From: Phycisphaeraceae bacterium
GTDB taxonomy: Bacteria; Planctomycetota; Phycisphaerae; Phycisphaerales; Phycisphaeraceae
Length of the DNA stretch: 64,000 nt
Assembly (NCBI GenBank): GCA_028284155.1
Contig: JANQSF010000063.1
Span: forward strand, 1 to 64,000
Direction: 5' to 3'
Part shown: positions 35,582-43,766 of the stretch, piece by piece
Layout: each line of letters starts with the position of its first letter
How positions within the stretch are numbered: position 1 is the stretch's first letter
The notes under the pieces: model-generated
The model's input: the letters and a program-made list of their open reading frames with translations, nothing else
The model's database searches: none
What the model was told of the DNA's origin: nothing
Made by a program: the position numbers and the translations under genes

Positions 35582-38548
35582 CTAGCGAAGGCCCCGTCCT
35601 CGTTCGGGACGGCCCTTGCGGTCTTGGCGGTCGGTCAGCCGACGAAGCTGGCGGTCGACTCGACTGCGTAACTCTATGGCAAGGTTCTCGGGGAATGAAG
35701 TATCTGACGAAGGTGTTTTCGCCAGCCGGTCCAGAGTCATTGACGCCCGGTCGATACAGGATCGGTATTCCGTCCAGTTCTTGAGTTTGCCGTGCGCATC
35801 GGCTAGGTCGACCAGGACGAGAGCATGCCACATTTGAAACGCCGTGTGATTTGAAAACCGGGCGGCCAATTGACCTTGACGCTGACTGGCCTTCCTCAAC
35901 AGTTCCAGAACTTCATTCCAGTCCTGGCGCTCGCGAAGCAAACGAACGAGTCGGTGCGCGTGCTGCACAAACGCGGCCGTGTAACGCGGCACGCCCGGGT
36001 AATCGTTCGCTAACTTGTCGGTGATCTGAACGGCGCGCCGGATATCGCGTTCGACCCGGTCTCTTTCTTCGCCGTGACGTACGACGTGAAGTGTCATCGC
36101 AAACGTGTCCGCCAGATCGCACTGAAGATCGGGCGAGTCGGGATGATGTTCCGACAGACTCTCGAGGACCTCGCGTGCCGCGACCAACGCTTGGGCGGCC
36201 TCGTCGCGACGGTCTGGTAGCAACAGTTGGGCGGCTGCACGATGACAGCTGGCGAGCAACAACCTTGAGCGCTCGTTGGCGTCGGCTTTCGATTCCAGCA
36301 ACCGGATCGCCCCCGCGAGGTGAGCGAGTTTCTTGTCTCGCTGGACGGGCGTCAGGGTCTGTTCAACGCGGTCCATTGGACGCGGCCCTGACTTGTCCGG
36401 TTTGCCGAACAGACCGATGAAATCCCTTTCCATGAACGGGCCCGGGCCAGGCTTGGAACTGTGTGGCCTGGGCCGGGCATCATCGCGGGGTGGCAGGAGA
36501 TCGCCCCCGCGCCCCAGTTCGTGACCGGGCGGTCGTGGGCCACCGCGGTTCGGCTCCCGCGGTGCCGACGGACGGTGGGCAAGGATGGCGGGTTCTGCCG
36601 GTCGACCGATCAGATAATGCGTTCGCGCTAGCTCGTAATCCAGCCCATCAGATTCGGACACAACGTCGCTTGTGGTCAGCAGCGCCAGTGCCCGTTCATG
36701 AGCCGCGACGGCTTCGTCGGCCTGGCGGGTCGACCGGTATAGGACGCCCAGTTGGTTTTCAATTCGCGCCATGCGGACCGACGCGGAGGCATCCTGGGGT
36801 GACTCGGACTGGATTGCCTTCCACGCCGCTAGTGCGCTGCGATACGACGAGTCAGCCAACGTCAACTGGCCGAGTTGATGGCGAATATCACCCACCCGGC
36901 CAATGGCGTCCGCCGTTTTGCGCCGCAGTTGGGTGTTATCCGATTCGATCTTCGCGAGCCGGTCGTAATACGGCAACAACTGCACCAGCAATGCGGCGGA
37001 ACGCTCGGATAACACCGGCGGTGCATAGACATCGATCGCCTCACCGGACTCGTCTTCAACGGTGATGGTGAGGACGGCGCCCGTGTGACCGGGCGCCAGG
37101 CGTTCGAACACCCGGTCAAGCGTCTCGGTCGCCAGCAGGACCGATTGTTCGGCACGCTCGCGCTGTCGCGTCTCGCCTTGAAGCGCGACCTCCATGCGTC
37201 TGTTTGCGCTGCTGGTCATCCACCAGGCCCCGATGACCACGAAGGTGGTCGCCATCAACAGCGTGACTGCGGTCAGCGACAATGCCGCGACGGCCGGACG
37301 CCGTTTTGACCATCGCCAGATTCGCTGAACAGGCGAGATACGCCGTGCCCCAACGGGCTGGTCGTTGATGAACCGCGCCAGGTCATCGGCGAAGGCTTGC
37401 GCTGAGGCGTACCGGTCATTCGGCTCGCGCGCGACGGCCTTGCGGATCACGGTGTCGAGGTCGCGGGGGATACGCGCGTCAATCGCGCGCGGCGGCGTAG
37501 GGCTGCGCTCCGCGATCTCGTGCAGGAGCTTCGATTGGCTGGTGGCGGAGAACGCAGGCGTGAGCGTGAGCAACTCGTAAAGCGACAGGCCGAGGCTGAA
37601 GAGATCGCTGCGCTCGTCGAATTGACCGGCCAGTTGTTCCGGTGGCATGAAACGCAGCGTACCACTGAGGCTGCCGCCCTCCGTCAGGTCGGCTTCACCT
37701 GAAGCGCGCGCTAAACCAAAGTCGGCGAGCCAGAGCCGCCCCGAGGGTTCCAGGAGCATGTTGGCCGGCTTGATGTCACGGTGTAGGACGCCGGCACCGT
37801 GTGAATAGGCCAGGGCGTTTGCGGCCTGCCAACCCAGGAATGCGACGCGCCGACAGAACGACGTGACGGACTGGCCAGTCGGCAGATCCAAGTGGCGCTG
37901 CCCACTACTTGGCGTTTCCCCGACTTGCGTCGGCCCCTGTTGAAGCATGTCAGCCGACTCACTGACCAATTGGTGCGTCCGATCAAACCAGGCTTTGCCA
38001 TCGTTGCTGTCACGCTCGTGGTCGGACAAGGTGGGTATTACGGCGTCGAGCCCGACCCCCTGGATCAGTTGCATGACGTAGTAGTGGAGCCCGTCGTGTT
38101 CACCAAACCCGAAGACCGGAACAATGTTCGTGTGGTGCAGCCTGGCCGCCGTCCGCGCCTCGCGCCGAAAGCGCGCGATCTGCTGATCTGTCAGCAGCAT
38201 CGATTGCGGCAGGACCTTCAGCGCCACCCGGCGTCCGAGCGACTCCTGTTCCGCTTCATATACCACTCCCATCCCGCCTCGGCCGATCGGCCCGATGATC
38301 CGGAAGTCACCCAATTGCTCCAGCGGTCTCCCCCCTATCGTCGACCGGCCGTCACGCGAGCTCAGTTGATGAGACTTCAGCCGCTCCATCTCGACAACGG
38401 CCGGGAACAACTCGCGGATCGCATGGGCGTGTTCGGGGTGTTCAGCCGCATACGCGTCGATCGATGGTGATTCGCCACGACGGATACGCACGGCAAACGC
38501 GTCGGCCAATTCCTCCACCGGGTCACGTTGTGTCGACGTATCAGACAT
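35582..38548 (-). CDS. Ser/Thr protein kinase with membrane segment and TPR-like sensor part
   Basis: 988 residues. The kinase domain (about residues 80-385) has the Gly loop GRGGMGVVYEAE, Lys in VALKVL, catalytic LHRDIKPANMLL and ADFGLA. Kinases of this Hanks type phosphorylate cytoplasmic proteins on Ser or Thr. A long insert lies between DAVIPTLSD and SFCRRVAFLG. One membrane helix (LTAVTLLMATTFVVIGAWWM) follows, then about 550 residues of helical TPR-like repeats with a Pro/Arg-rich insert near 690-740. The ATG at 38548 is inside the sigma factor gene (8-base overlap), so the two are co-translated. This sigma-kinase pairing is common in planctomycetes. Confidence 0.92.
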   Translation of the reverse strand: MSDTSTQRDPVEELADAFAVRIRRGESPSIDAYAAEHPEHAHAIRELFPAVVEMERLKSHQLSSRDGRSTIGGRPLEQLGDFRIIGPIGRGGMGVVYEAEQESLGRRVALKVLPQSMLLTDQQIARFRREARTAARLHHTNIVPVFGFGEHDGLHYYVMQLIQGVGLDAVIPTLSDHERDSNDGKAWFDRTHQLVSESADMLQQGPTQVGETPSSGQRHLDLPTGQSVTSFCRRVAFLGWQAANALAYSHGAGVLHRDIKPANMLLEPSGRLWLADFGLARASGEADLTEGGSLSGTLRFMPPEQLAGQFDERSDLFSLGLSLYELLTLTPAFSATSQSKLLHEIAERSPTPPRAIDARIPRDLDTVIRKAVAREPNDRYASAQAFADDLARFINDQPVGARRISPVQRIWRWSKRRPAVAALSLTAVTLLMATTFVVIGAWWMTSSANRRMEVALQGETRQRERAEQSVLLATETLDRVFERLAPGHTGAVLTITVEDESGEAIDVYAPPVLSERSAALLVQLLPYYDRLAKIESDNTQLRRKTADAIGRVGDIRHQLGQLTLADSSYRSALAAWKAIQSESPQDASASVRMARIENQLGVLYRSTRQADEAVAAHERALALLTTSDVVSESDGLDYELARTHYLIGRPAEPAILAHRPSAPREPNRGGPRPPGHELGRGGDLLPPRDDARPRPHSSKPGPGPFMERDFIGLFGKPDKSGPRPMDRVEQTLTPVQRDKKLAHLAGAIRLLESKADANERSRLLLASCHRAAAQLLLPDRRDEAAQALVAAREVLESLSEHHPDSPDLQCDLADTFAMTLHVVRHGEERDRVERDIRRAVQITDKLANDYPGVPRYTAAFVQHAHRLVRLLRERQDWNEVLELLRKASQRQGQLAARFSNHTAFQMWHALVLVDLADAHGKLKNWTEYRSCIDRASMTLDRLAKTPSSDTSFPENLAIELRSRVDRQLRRLTDRQDRKGRPERGRGLR

Positions 38549-39185
38549 TCTCAATCTCGTCGGCGAAAGCGGACAACTCGCCCATGATGGCCTGCAGACG
38601 TCTTAACGCTCTGACGTACCGAATGCTTGCCGCCTTTACGCCGATGTCGAGCACCTTGGCCACCTCCGAGTTGGATAACTCCTCGAAGTGGCGTAGAGCG
38701 AGCACCTCGCGGTCGAGTGGGTTCATCTGATCGATCGCCTGCTCGACACACTCGATCAATTCGTGGCGCGCCGCTTGGGCACTGGGCGAAGACAGTCGGC
38801 CGATCAACTGCATCGAGATCGATGCCGTGGTGGCGTCGTACGAACGCCGACCGGCCGCACGTTGCTCGCGACCCGCATCCCGCCGTTTCGTCGACAAGTG
38901 TTTGCGGTGGATCCCGATCAGCGTCTGGTTCAGGATCAGCCGGATCCAGACAAACAGCGACTCATCGGAATCACCTTCAAAGTGTCGCATGCGCTTCAAC
39001 GCGTCGAGGTACGCCTCCTGCAGGCAGTCGTCGGCGTCGACCCGGCCGGCCAATCGGCGGTCGAGGCGAAACTGGATCATGCGCCACAAGCGATCGTGGT
39101 TCACGGAGAACGCGCGCGCCAGCGCCGACTCCTCGCCATTGCGAACCCCCTCCCACATCGGCCGATCTGTGGAAGTCGCTTCCAT
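38541..39185 (-). CDS. ECF-type RNA polymerase sigma factor
   Basis: 214 residues. Region 2 is visible as LAGRVDADDCLQEAYLDALKRM and FVWIRLILNQTLIGIHRKH, and region 4 as LDREVLALRHFEELSNSEVAKVLDIG with the HTH ending SIRYVRALRRLQ. Sigma-70 family members of this ECF group direct transcription of a small regulon. The downstream kinase gene overlaps it, so signalling may act through phosphorylation rather than an anti-sigma factor; that is inference from gene order. The start could also be the Met nine codons later. Upstream lies a 375-base region shared with the divergent peroxidase gene. Confidence 0.92.
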   Translation of the reverse strand: MEATSTDRPMWEGVRNGEESALARAFSVNHDRLWRMIQFRLDRRLAGRVDADDCLQEAYLDALKRMRHFEGDSDESLFVWIRLILNQTLIGIHRKHLSTKRRDAGREQRAAGRRSYDATTASISMQLIGRLSSPSAQAARHELIECVEQAIDQMNPLDREVLALRHFEELSNSEVAKVLDIGVKAASIRYVRALRRLQAIMGELSAFADEIENV

Positions 39186-39560
39186 TGAACTCCTAACGCG
39201 AAACGCCCGGACGATTCTACGTGCGAGCGGACGAAATCCAGCTTCCCCCGCGAACGCGGGTGGGGAACTCCAGCCGGAAAAGGTGGGTACGACCCTGTAG
39301 ACACCGGGGCCCTCTTGGCGTTTCCATTAGTGTTGACGTCTCGGCCGACGCCGTCGGACGATGACTCGACACCCCGCAAACCGCAGCCGCGCAAGGCGGC
39401 ATAAGTCAGCTCGCGGGGAAGGAACCGGTTCCACGATCGATCGACATTCAGCTAGGGGAACGTTCGCACGACGCGTCGGGCGATGCCTGCGCCCACCCGA
39501 CACACCGGCGTGTGTGACACGGATTTCGCTGTAATCGGCGCAGCCTAAGGAACGCTCACC
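39186..39560. other. Divergent region between sigma factor and peroxidase genes
   Basis: 375 bases with no gene. It should carry promoters in both directions. Visible are a perfect palindrome GGAACCGGTTCC (39421-39432), a possible operator, and a small hairpin CCCGCG-AA-CGCGGG near 39245-39260. An AAGGA box lies before the peroxidase ATG. Confidence 0.4.
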
Positions 39561-41855
39561 ATGATTCGAACTCAAAAACGAAATGCGACACGACGACGCG
39601 CCACGCAACCCCCGAACTCCCTCGAGCCGATGGAGACCCGTTGCCTGTTGTCCGGCGCCGGTGTCGGACTCGACTCCGTTCACGATGTGAACATCCTGTT
39701 GGCCACGTTTGCCGACTACGAGGCGACGGACTTCGCGTCGATCGACGGCACCGGCAACAACGAAAACTCGCCGACACTAGGGACGACCGGAACGCAATTG
39801 CTCCGGATCACGACGTCGGAGTATGCGGACGGCCTGTCCGCGCCGGCTGGCGAAGAACGACCCAGCGCCCGCGCCGTAAGCAACGCCGTGGCGGCGCAGG
39901 ACGAATCCGTCGCAAGCGAGCGACTCTATACCGACCTGTTGTGGCTTTGGGGACAATTCCTGGACCACGACATCGACCTGACCGAGGGTGCCGAACCGGC
40001 CGAGCCGTTCCCTATCGAAGTGCCGTCCGGAGATCCGTTCTTCGATCCGATGGGAATGGGCACACAGACGATCGACCTGAACCGGTCCGTCTACGACGAG
40101 ACAACCGGTAACAACGAGGCCCGCGAACAGATTAACCTCATCACATCCTTTATTGACGGCTCGGTTGTGTACGGGTCGGACGATGAACGCGCGGCGGCGT
40201 TGCGCACCTTCGAGGGCGGCAGGCTCGCGACCAGCGACGGGGACCTGCTGCCATTCAACGAACAAGGCCTTGCGAACGCGGGGGGAACCGGTAACAGCCT
40301 CTTCCTGGCCGGCGACGTCCGCGCGAACGAGAACGTGGCGCTATCTGCAATGCACACCGTCTGGGTGCGCGAACACAATTGGTGGGCTGACCAGATCGCC
40401 GCGGCCGAGCCGGACCTTACGGATGAACAGATCTTCCAGCGGGCCCGCGCCATCGTGACGGCCGAGATCCAGGCGATCACCTACAACGAGTTCCTGCCCG
40501 CTCTGCTGGGCGTCGGCTCGCTCGATAAGTACACGGGCTACGACGAGACGGTCGATCCGAGCATCGCCAACATCTTCTCGACAGCCGCGTATCGGCTCGG
40601 CCACAGCATGCTGTCCGGGGAGCTGCTGCGCCTGAACAACGACGGCACGGGGATCGATGACGGCAACCTCGCGCTGCGCGACGCGTTCTTCGCGCCGGAC
40701 GAGTTGATCGACAACGGGATCGACTCGATCCTGTTGGGCGCCGCGTCGCAGGTCGCCCAGAATATCGACAACCTGATCGTGGACGACGTCCGCAATTTCC
40801 TGTTCGGCCCACCGGGATCGGGCGGGTTCGATCTGGCGTCGCTCAACATCCAGCGCGGCCGCGACCACGGTCTGCCGGACTACAACCAGGCTCGTGTCGA
40901 CCTCGGGCTCGACCCGGTGACGAGCTTCGATGAGATCTCGTCCGACCCGATTGTCGTCGAGTCGCTTGAGTCGGTCTACGACAGCGTGGATGACATCGAT
41001 GTCTGGGTTGCCGGGCTGGCGGAAGATCACGTCGCGGGGGCCGGCGTGGGCGAGCTGTTCCAGACGATCCTAGTCGACCAGTTCGAGCGGCTGCGCGACG
41101 GTGATCGCTACTGGTATCAGAACGTCTTCAGCGGGGCGGCTTTGGGGATGATTGAAAGCACGACGCTGGCCGATGTACTCGAGCGCAACACCGACATCGA
41201 AGGCCTGCAGGCCAACGTGTTCTACGACAGCTCGGTCCTCTACTTCGACGCATCCGGACACCGCGGAGCGAACGTGACGGTGACGACCACGGTCGACGCC
41301 GTGAATGTGATCAACACACGAACACGACGCGTACTGGCCAGCGCGTCCGCGGATGACATTGCCAAAGTAATTCTGGTTGGCTCCGCGAGGCGTGCGGACC
41401 GCTTCACGATCGACATAGGGGGAGATGGATTGTCGATTCCCAATGGCATTGACGTCTTTGGGGGCCGCGGTTCGCGGGACGTACTGGTCCTGAGAGGAAC
41501 GCCGGGCGACGACGTGATCGCGATTGACGGATCGACTGCAACCGTGAACGGAACGATGATGACGTTCACACAGGTCGAGTCTGTTCGCGTCCGCAGCGGG
41601 TCGGGCCATGACAGCGTCGAGGTGTCGCAAGAAGTTGACGCCCGCGTGATCGTCGACGGCCGACCGGCCCGACGCGCCACCAGACCGGGATCCGCCGCCA
41701 ACCCCGCGCTGGCGCCGACCCTGTCGCTGCGAACGTCACTCTCCGACTTTGAAGCCAACGACGCGTCGGCTCGAACGAGTGACGCGCCCGTGGAGTCCGA
41801 AGGCGACGACCTGCTACAGCGGCACTTGCGGGTCGACGCATGGCGCGCCAGGTGA
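39561..41855 (+). CDS. Animal-type haem peroxidase, secreted, with calcium-binding-like tail
   Basis: 764 residues. The N-terminus has many basic residues and LEPMETRCLLSG, a LEP-type motif common at the start of large planctomycete exported proteins. The core is an animal haem peroxidase: WGQFLDHDIDLTE with the distal His, MHTVWVREHNWWA, AAYRLGHSML with the proximal His, and NIQRGRDHGLPDYNQAR, the family signature. Such enzymes oxidise halides or organic substrates with hydrogen peroxide. The last 200 residues are a beta-rich tail with LRGTPGDDVIAIDG, resembling RTX-type repeats. It is isolated and ends at a strong terminator. Confidence 0.93.
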   Translation: MIRTQKRNATRRRATQPPNSLEPMETRCLLSGAGVGLDSVHDVNILLATFADYEATDFASIDGTGNNENSPTLGTTGTQLLRITTSEYADGLSAPAGEERPSARAVSNAVAAQDESVASERLYTDLLWLWGQFLDHDIDLTEGAEPAEPFPIEVPSGDPFFDPMGMGTQTIDLNRSVYDETTGNNEAREQINLITSFIDGSVVYGSDDERAAALRTFEGGRLATSDGDLLPFNEQGLANAGGTGNSLFLAGDVRANENVALSAMHTVWVREHNWWADQIAAAEPDLTDEQIFQRARAIVTAEIQAITYNEFLPALLGVGSLDKYTGYDETVDPSIANIFSTAAYRLGHSMLSGELLRLNNDGTGIDDGNLALRDAFFAPDELIDNGIDSILLGAASQVAQNIDNLIVDDVRNFLFGPPGSGGFDLASLNIQRGRDHGLPDYNQARVDLGLDPVTSFDEISSDPIVVESLESVYDSVDDIDVWVAGLAEDHVAGAGVGELFQTILVDQFERLRDGDRYWYQNVFSGAALGMIESTTLADVLERNTDIEGLQANVFYDSSVLYFDASGHRGANVTVTTTVDAVNVINTRTRRVLASASADDIAKVILVGSARRADRFTIDIGGDGLSIPNGIDVFGGRGSRDVLVLRGTPGDDVIAIDGSTATVNGTMMTFTQVESVRVRSGSGHDSVEVSQEVDARVIVDGRPARRATRPGSAANPALAPTLSLRTSLSDFEANDASARTSDAPVESEGDDLLQRHLRVDAWRAR

Positions 41856-41902
41856 CTCGTTCGGGTTTGACCGAGTCAGGCCAAGTCTCCTCCCCTCAAC
41901 AA

Positions 41903-41938
41903 CGCCCGCCGCGGCTCGACCCCGCCGGCGGGCGTTTT
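41903..41938 (+). terminator. Rho-independent terminator after the peroxidase gene
   Basis: Stem CGCCCGCCG (41903-41911) pairs with CGGCGGGCG (41926-41934), followed by TTTT. It lies 48 bases after the stop. Confidence 0.85.
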
Positions 41939-42339
41939 GGCAGACTATCGAGCAGTATTCCCGATCCTACATGGCTGACCTCGCCCCCTGGACCAAGTCC
42001 ATGTAGAGTCCACATGGTTCAACACGGACCTAGATCAGGCGTAAGGACATTCAAAAGGACTGGACGCGGGTCAAAGACTGCACTTGGTCGGCCACGCGTC
42101 GTTCGCCCGTGCACTCCACCGGGTCTACCGCAGCTTCCGGTATCCGGGTGCACGAGAGATTCACTGAATGTGTACGCGAGAGTGGAACAGTCGAGGCCAT
42201 CACGATCGGTCGATAGGGGAAGTGCGATGAGGCCCAACCAGCAACCGGTATCGGTTCGCTCTCCCGCGCAGAGGCTTACTGATGGGTACGTGATTCTAGT
42301 TCGAGATGCTGCTTCGCCCAATCTACCCACACTGACCGA
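41939..42339. other. Region without a clear gene
   Basis: About 400 bases. It contains one copy (42013-42041) of a 29-base sequence also found at 35015-35043 (about 23 of 29 bases alike). Open frames here lack good composition. The frame of the following PEP-CTERM pseudogene opens at about 42283. Confidence 0.35.
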
Positions 42340-42687
42340 GTGTCATGCATCACCACCGACTGTCCCGGTGCGACGCGGAATCTGTCAATCCCAGTTGGCT
42401 GGCGATCCGCTGGTGCCACCATCGACCCGTTCTTTTTTCCCTTTTACACCGGTGGAGGTACGGTCAGTGCCTCACGCAGTGGCGATGCATTCGTCACGGT
42501 GCATAGCGTAACCGGTCTGACCGATCCGAATGGCTTTACAGTCACATCGAACAACTGATCCGTCGATTGGACGCGCAGGATTACGTACACATTTGAACCC
42601 ATCCCCACTCCCGCCGCAGCCGGTCTTGGTCTACCGTTGTTGGGTTTGCTCGGCGTGACGCGCCCACGTCGACAACGCGCGGCATGA
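42340..42687 (+). pseudogene. PEP-CTERM-like protein remnant with an in-frame TGA
   Basis: A short beta-rich stretch (GGGTVSASRSGDAFVTVHS) is followed by a TGA at 42556-42558. The same frame then continues as SVDWTRRITYTFEP and the tail PTPAAAGLGLPLLGLLGV TRPRRQRAA, a sorting signal: Pro motif, membrane helix and Arg cluster. The tail is almost identical to that of the intact gene at 59555-60229. The N-terminal part has no signal peptide or good start, so the gene is truncated as well as interrupted. Confidence 0.6.
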
Positions 42688-42875
42688 CCAACCTTGAGGT
42701 CAGCGGCCTGGCAGTCTTGCGGCCATAAACAAACAACGGGAAGGGTTCGACCGGATTCCTCCGTCTGGTCGGACTTCCTTTTGTGGGGCGCGGTCTTGGC
42801 TTGTCATTCATTCTCCTCCGGCAGTCTCAGTTTTCGGACAGAGACTGCTTTTTCGTTGAGCTTGCGCACAACAAA

Positions 42876-42904
42876 CGCCCCGCCCAGTGTCGCGGGGCGC
42901 TTGT
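42876..42904 (-). terminator. Hairpin terminator (leftward)
   Basis: Perfect stem CGCCCCGC / GCGGGGCG (42876-42883 with 42892-42899). On the minus strand it is followed by TTTGTTGTG. It may also work rightward for the PEP-CTERM remnant. Confidence 0.6.
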
Positions 42905-42955
42905 CAGATGAGTCGACGAGGTGGACATCGTCACAGCCGACGGCCGACTTAGAAG

Positions 42956-42983
42956 CCCCGACCATGTCACACTGGTCGGGGTT
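42956..42983 (+). terminator. Hairpin, 9-bp perfect stem
   Basis: CCCCGACCA (42956-42964) pairs with TGGTCGGGG (42973-42981), followed by TT. Probably a terminator, but the T-run is very short. Confidence 0.5.
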
Positions 42984-43119
42984 ACCCGGGTCATTGAAGT
43001 GGGATCGTATTCGCCCTGGGGATAGACTGCGCGCCATTGCAGCACGCAGTCCATGAGAGAGGCCCTCGCTGCCTCTCCGCCATACCTATGCTCGCCGCGT
43101 ATAGACAGTGCGCACACAA

Positions 43120-43178
43120 ACACCTCGGGAAATAGACCCGAGGTGTGGTGTCCGTGCCGGAAGGGCCCCTTTCGGCAC
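43120..43178. repeat. Two adjacent strong palindromes
   Basis: ACACCTCGGG (43120-43129) pairs perfectly with CCCGAGGTGT (43137-43146). Eight bases on, GTGCCGGAAGGG (43154-43165) pairs with CCCTTTCGGCAC (43167-43178) with one wobble. Neither has a T-run. They belong to a run of at least seven hairpins between 42876 and 43323. Confidence 0.6.
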
Positions 43179-43283
43179 CGTACCGCAGAATGCACATTGG
43201 CTCAATAGGGATATTACTTAAAACCCCCGACCCAGCCGAGGCCAGGTCGAGGGCTTCCGGGGGCGAGGTTGTTGGAGTAAGTA

Positions 43284-43323
43284 TAACAAAAGGCCCCGGC
43301 CCGCCGGAAGACGGGCCAAGGCC
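43284..43323 (-). terminator. Terminator for leftward transcription
   Basis: On the minus strand GGCCTTGGCCCG pairs with CGGGCCGGGGCC (two G-U pairs allowed) and is followed by TTTTGTTATAC. This is a good rho-independent terminator facing transcription from the 43420-47153 side. Confidence 0.7.
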
Positions 43324-43419
43324 TAAGAGGGGGGTATTCAATAAATAGCGGAAACGGAGGTTGGAATCTAGACGGGAGTATCCCTGTGTGCGCACAGATT
43401 GATTTGAAACCGCCGATAC

Positions 43420-43766
43420 TGTCGTTGGCTCCGGGATGACCGGCGTCGTGTTGGCCGGCGGCGCGTCCAGTCGGACATTGCCCCAGTGAATCTGCGCGAG
43501 CGGATTCGATCCGCTGTAGTGGCCAAATTCGATCTCGATCGCCGTTCCGAGCCCAGCGGGGTTCGCACCGGTCTGCAAGTCCAACGTTGCCGTTTCCCAC
43601 TGACTGAGGGCTGTCGATACGGGCTGCTCACCCAGTATCTCCAGCCCAGACCGTGCCAGCAGTCTTGTTACCGGCTTCGAAGGAAACGGCTGAGACGAGA
43701 TGTTTCCCACGTCTACCTGCAAGGTGTAGATCGTGTTGGCTAGCAGGGTGTTCCTTGTTAGTTCAG
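43420..43766 (-). pseudogene. C-terminal fragment of a second PEP-CTERM protein
   Basis: The frame reads LTRNTLLANTIYTLQVDVGN, LDLQTGANPAGLG and IHWGNVRLDAPPANTTPVIPEPTT. Phrases like LxANTxYTLxVDVG and WDNVRLDA...VPEPTT are typical of the end of PEP-CTERM substrates. After the PEP motif the expected membrane helix and Arg cluster are absent; the sequence runs into low-complexity hairpin DNA. The 5' part is cut off by the stop region of the vWA gene at 43767. It differs in sequence and motif from the PTPAAAGLG tails. Confidence 0.55.

Noticed and set aside
39421..39490. ECF-type promoter (GGAAC...CGTC) before the peroxidase gene
   Set aside because: GGAAC boxes are present but the spacing to the nearest CGTC is too short for a standard ECF promoter.
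32757..42687. Stop-codon reassignment, suggested by two in-frame stops in recognisable genes
   Set aside because: One stop is TAA and the other TGA, both loci are otherwise decayed, and intact genes in the window use TAA, TAG and TGA as normal stops.
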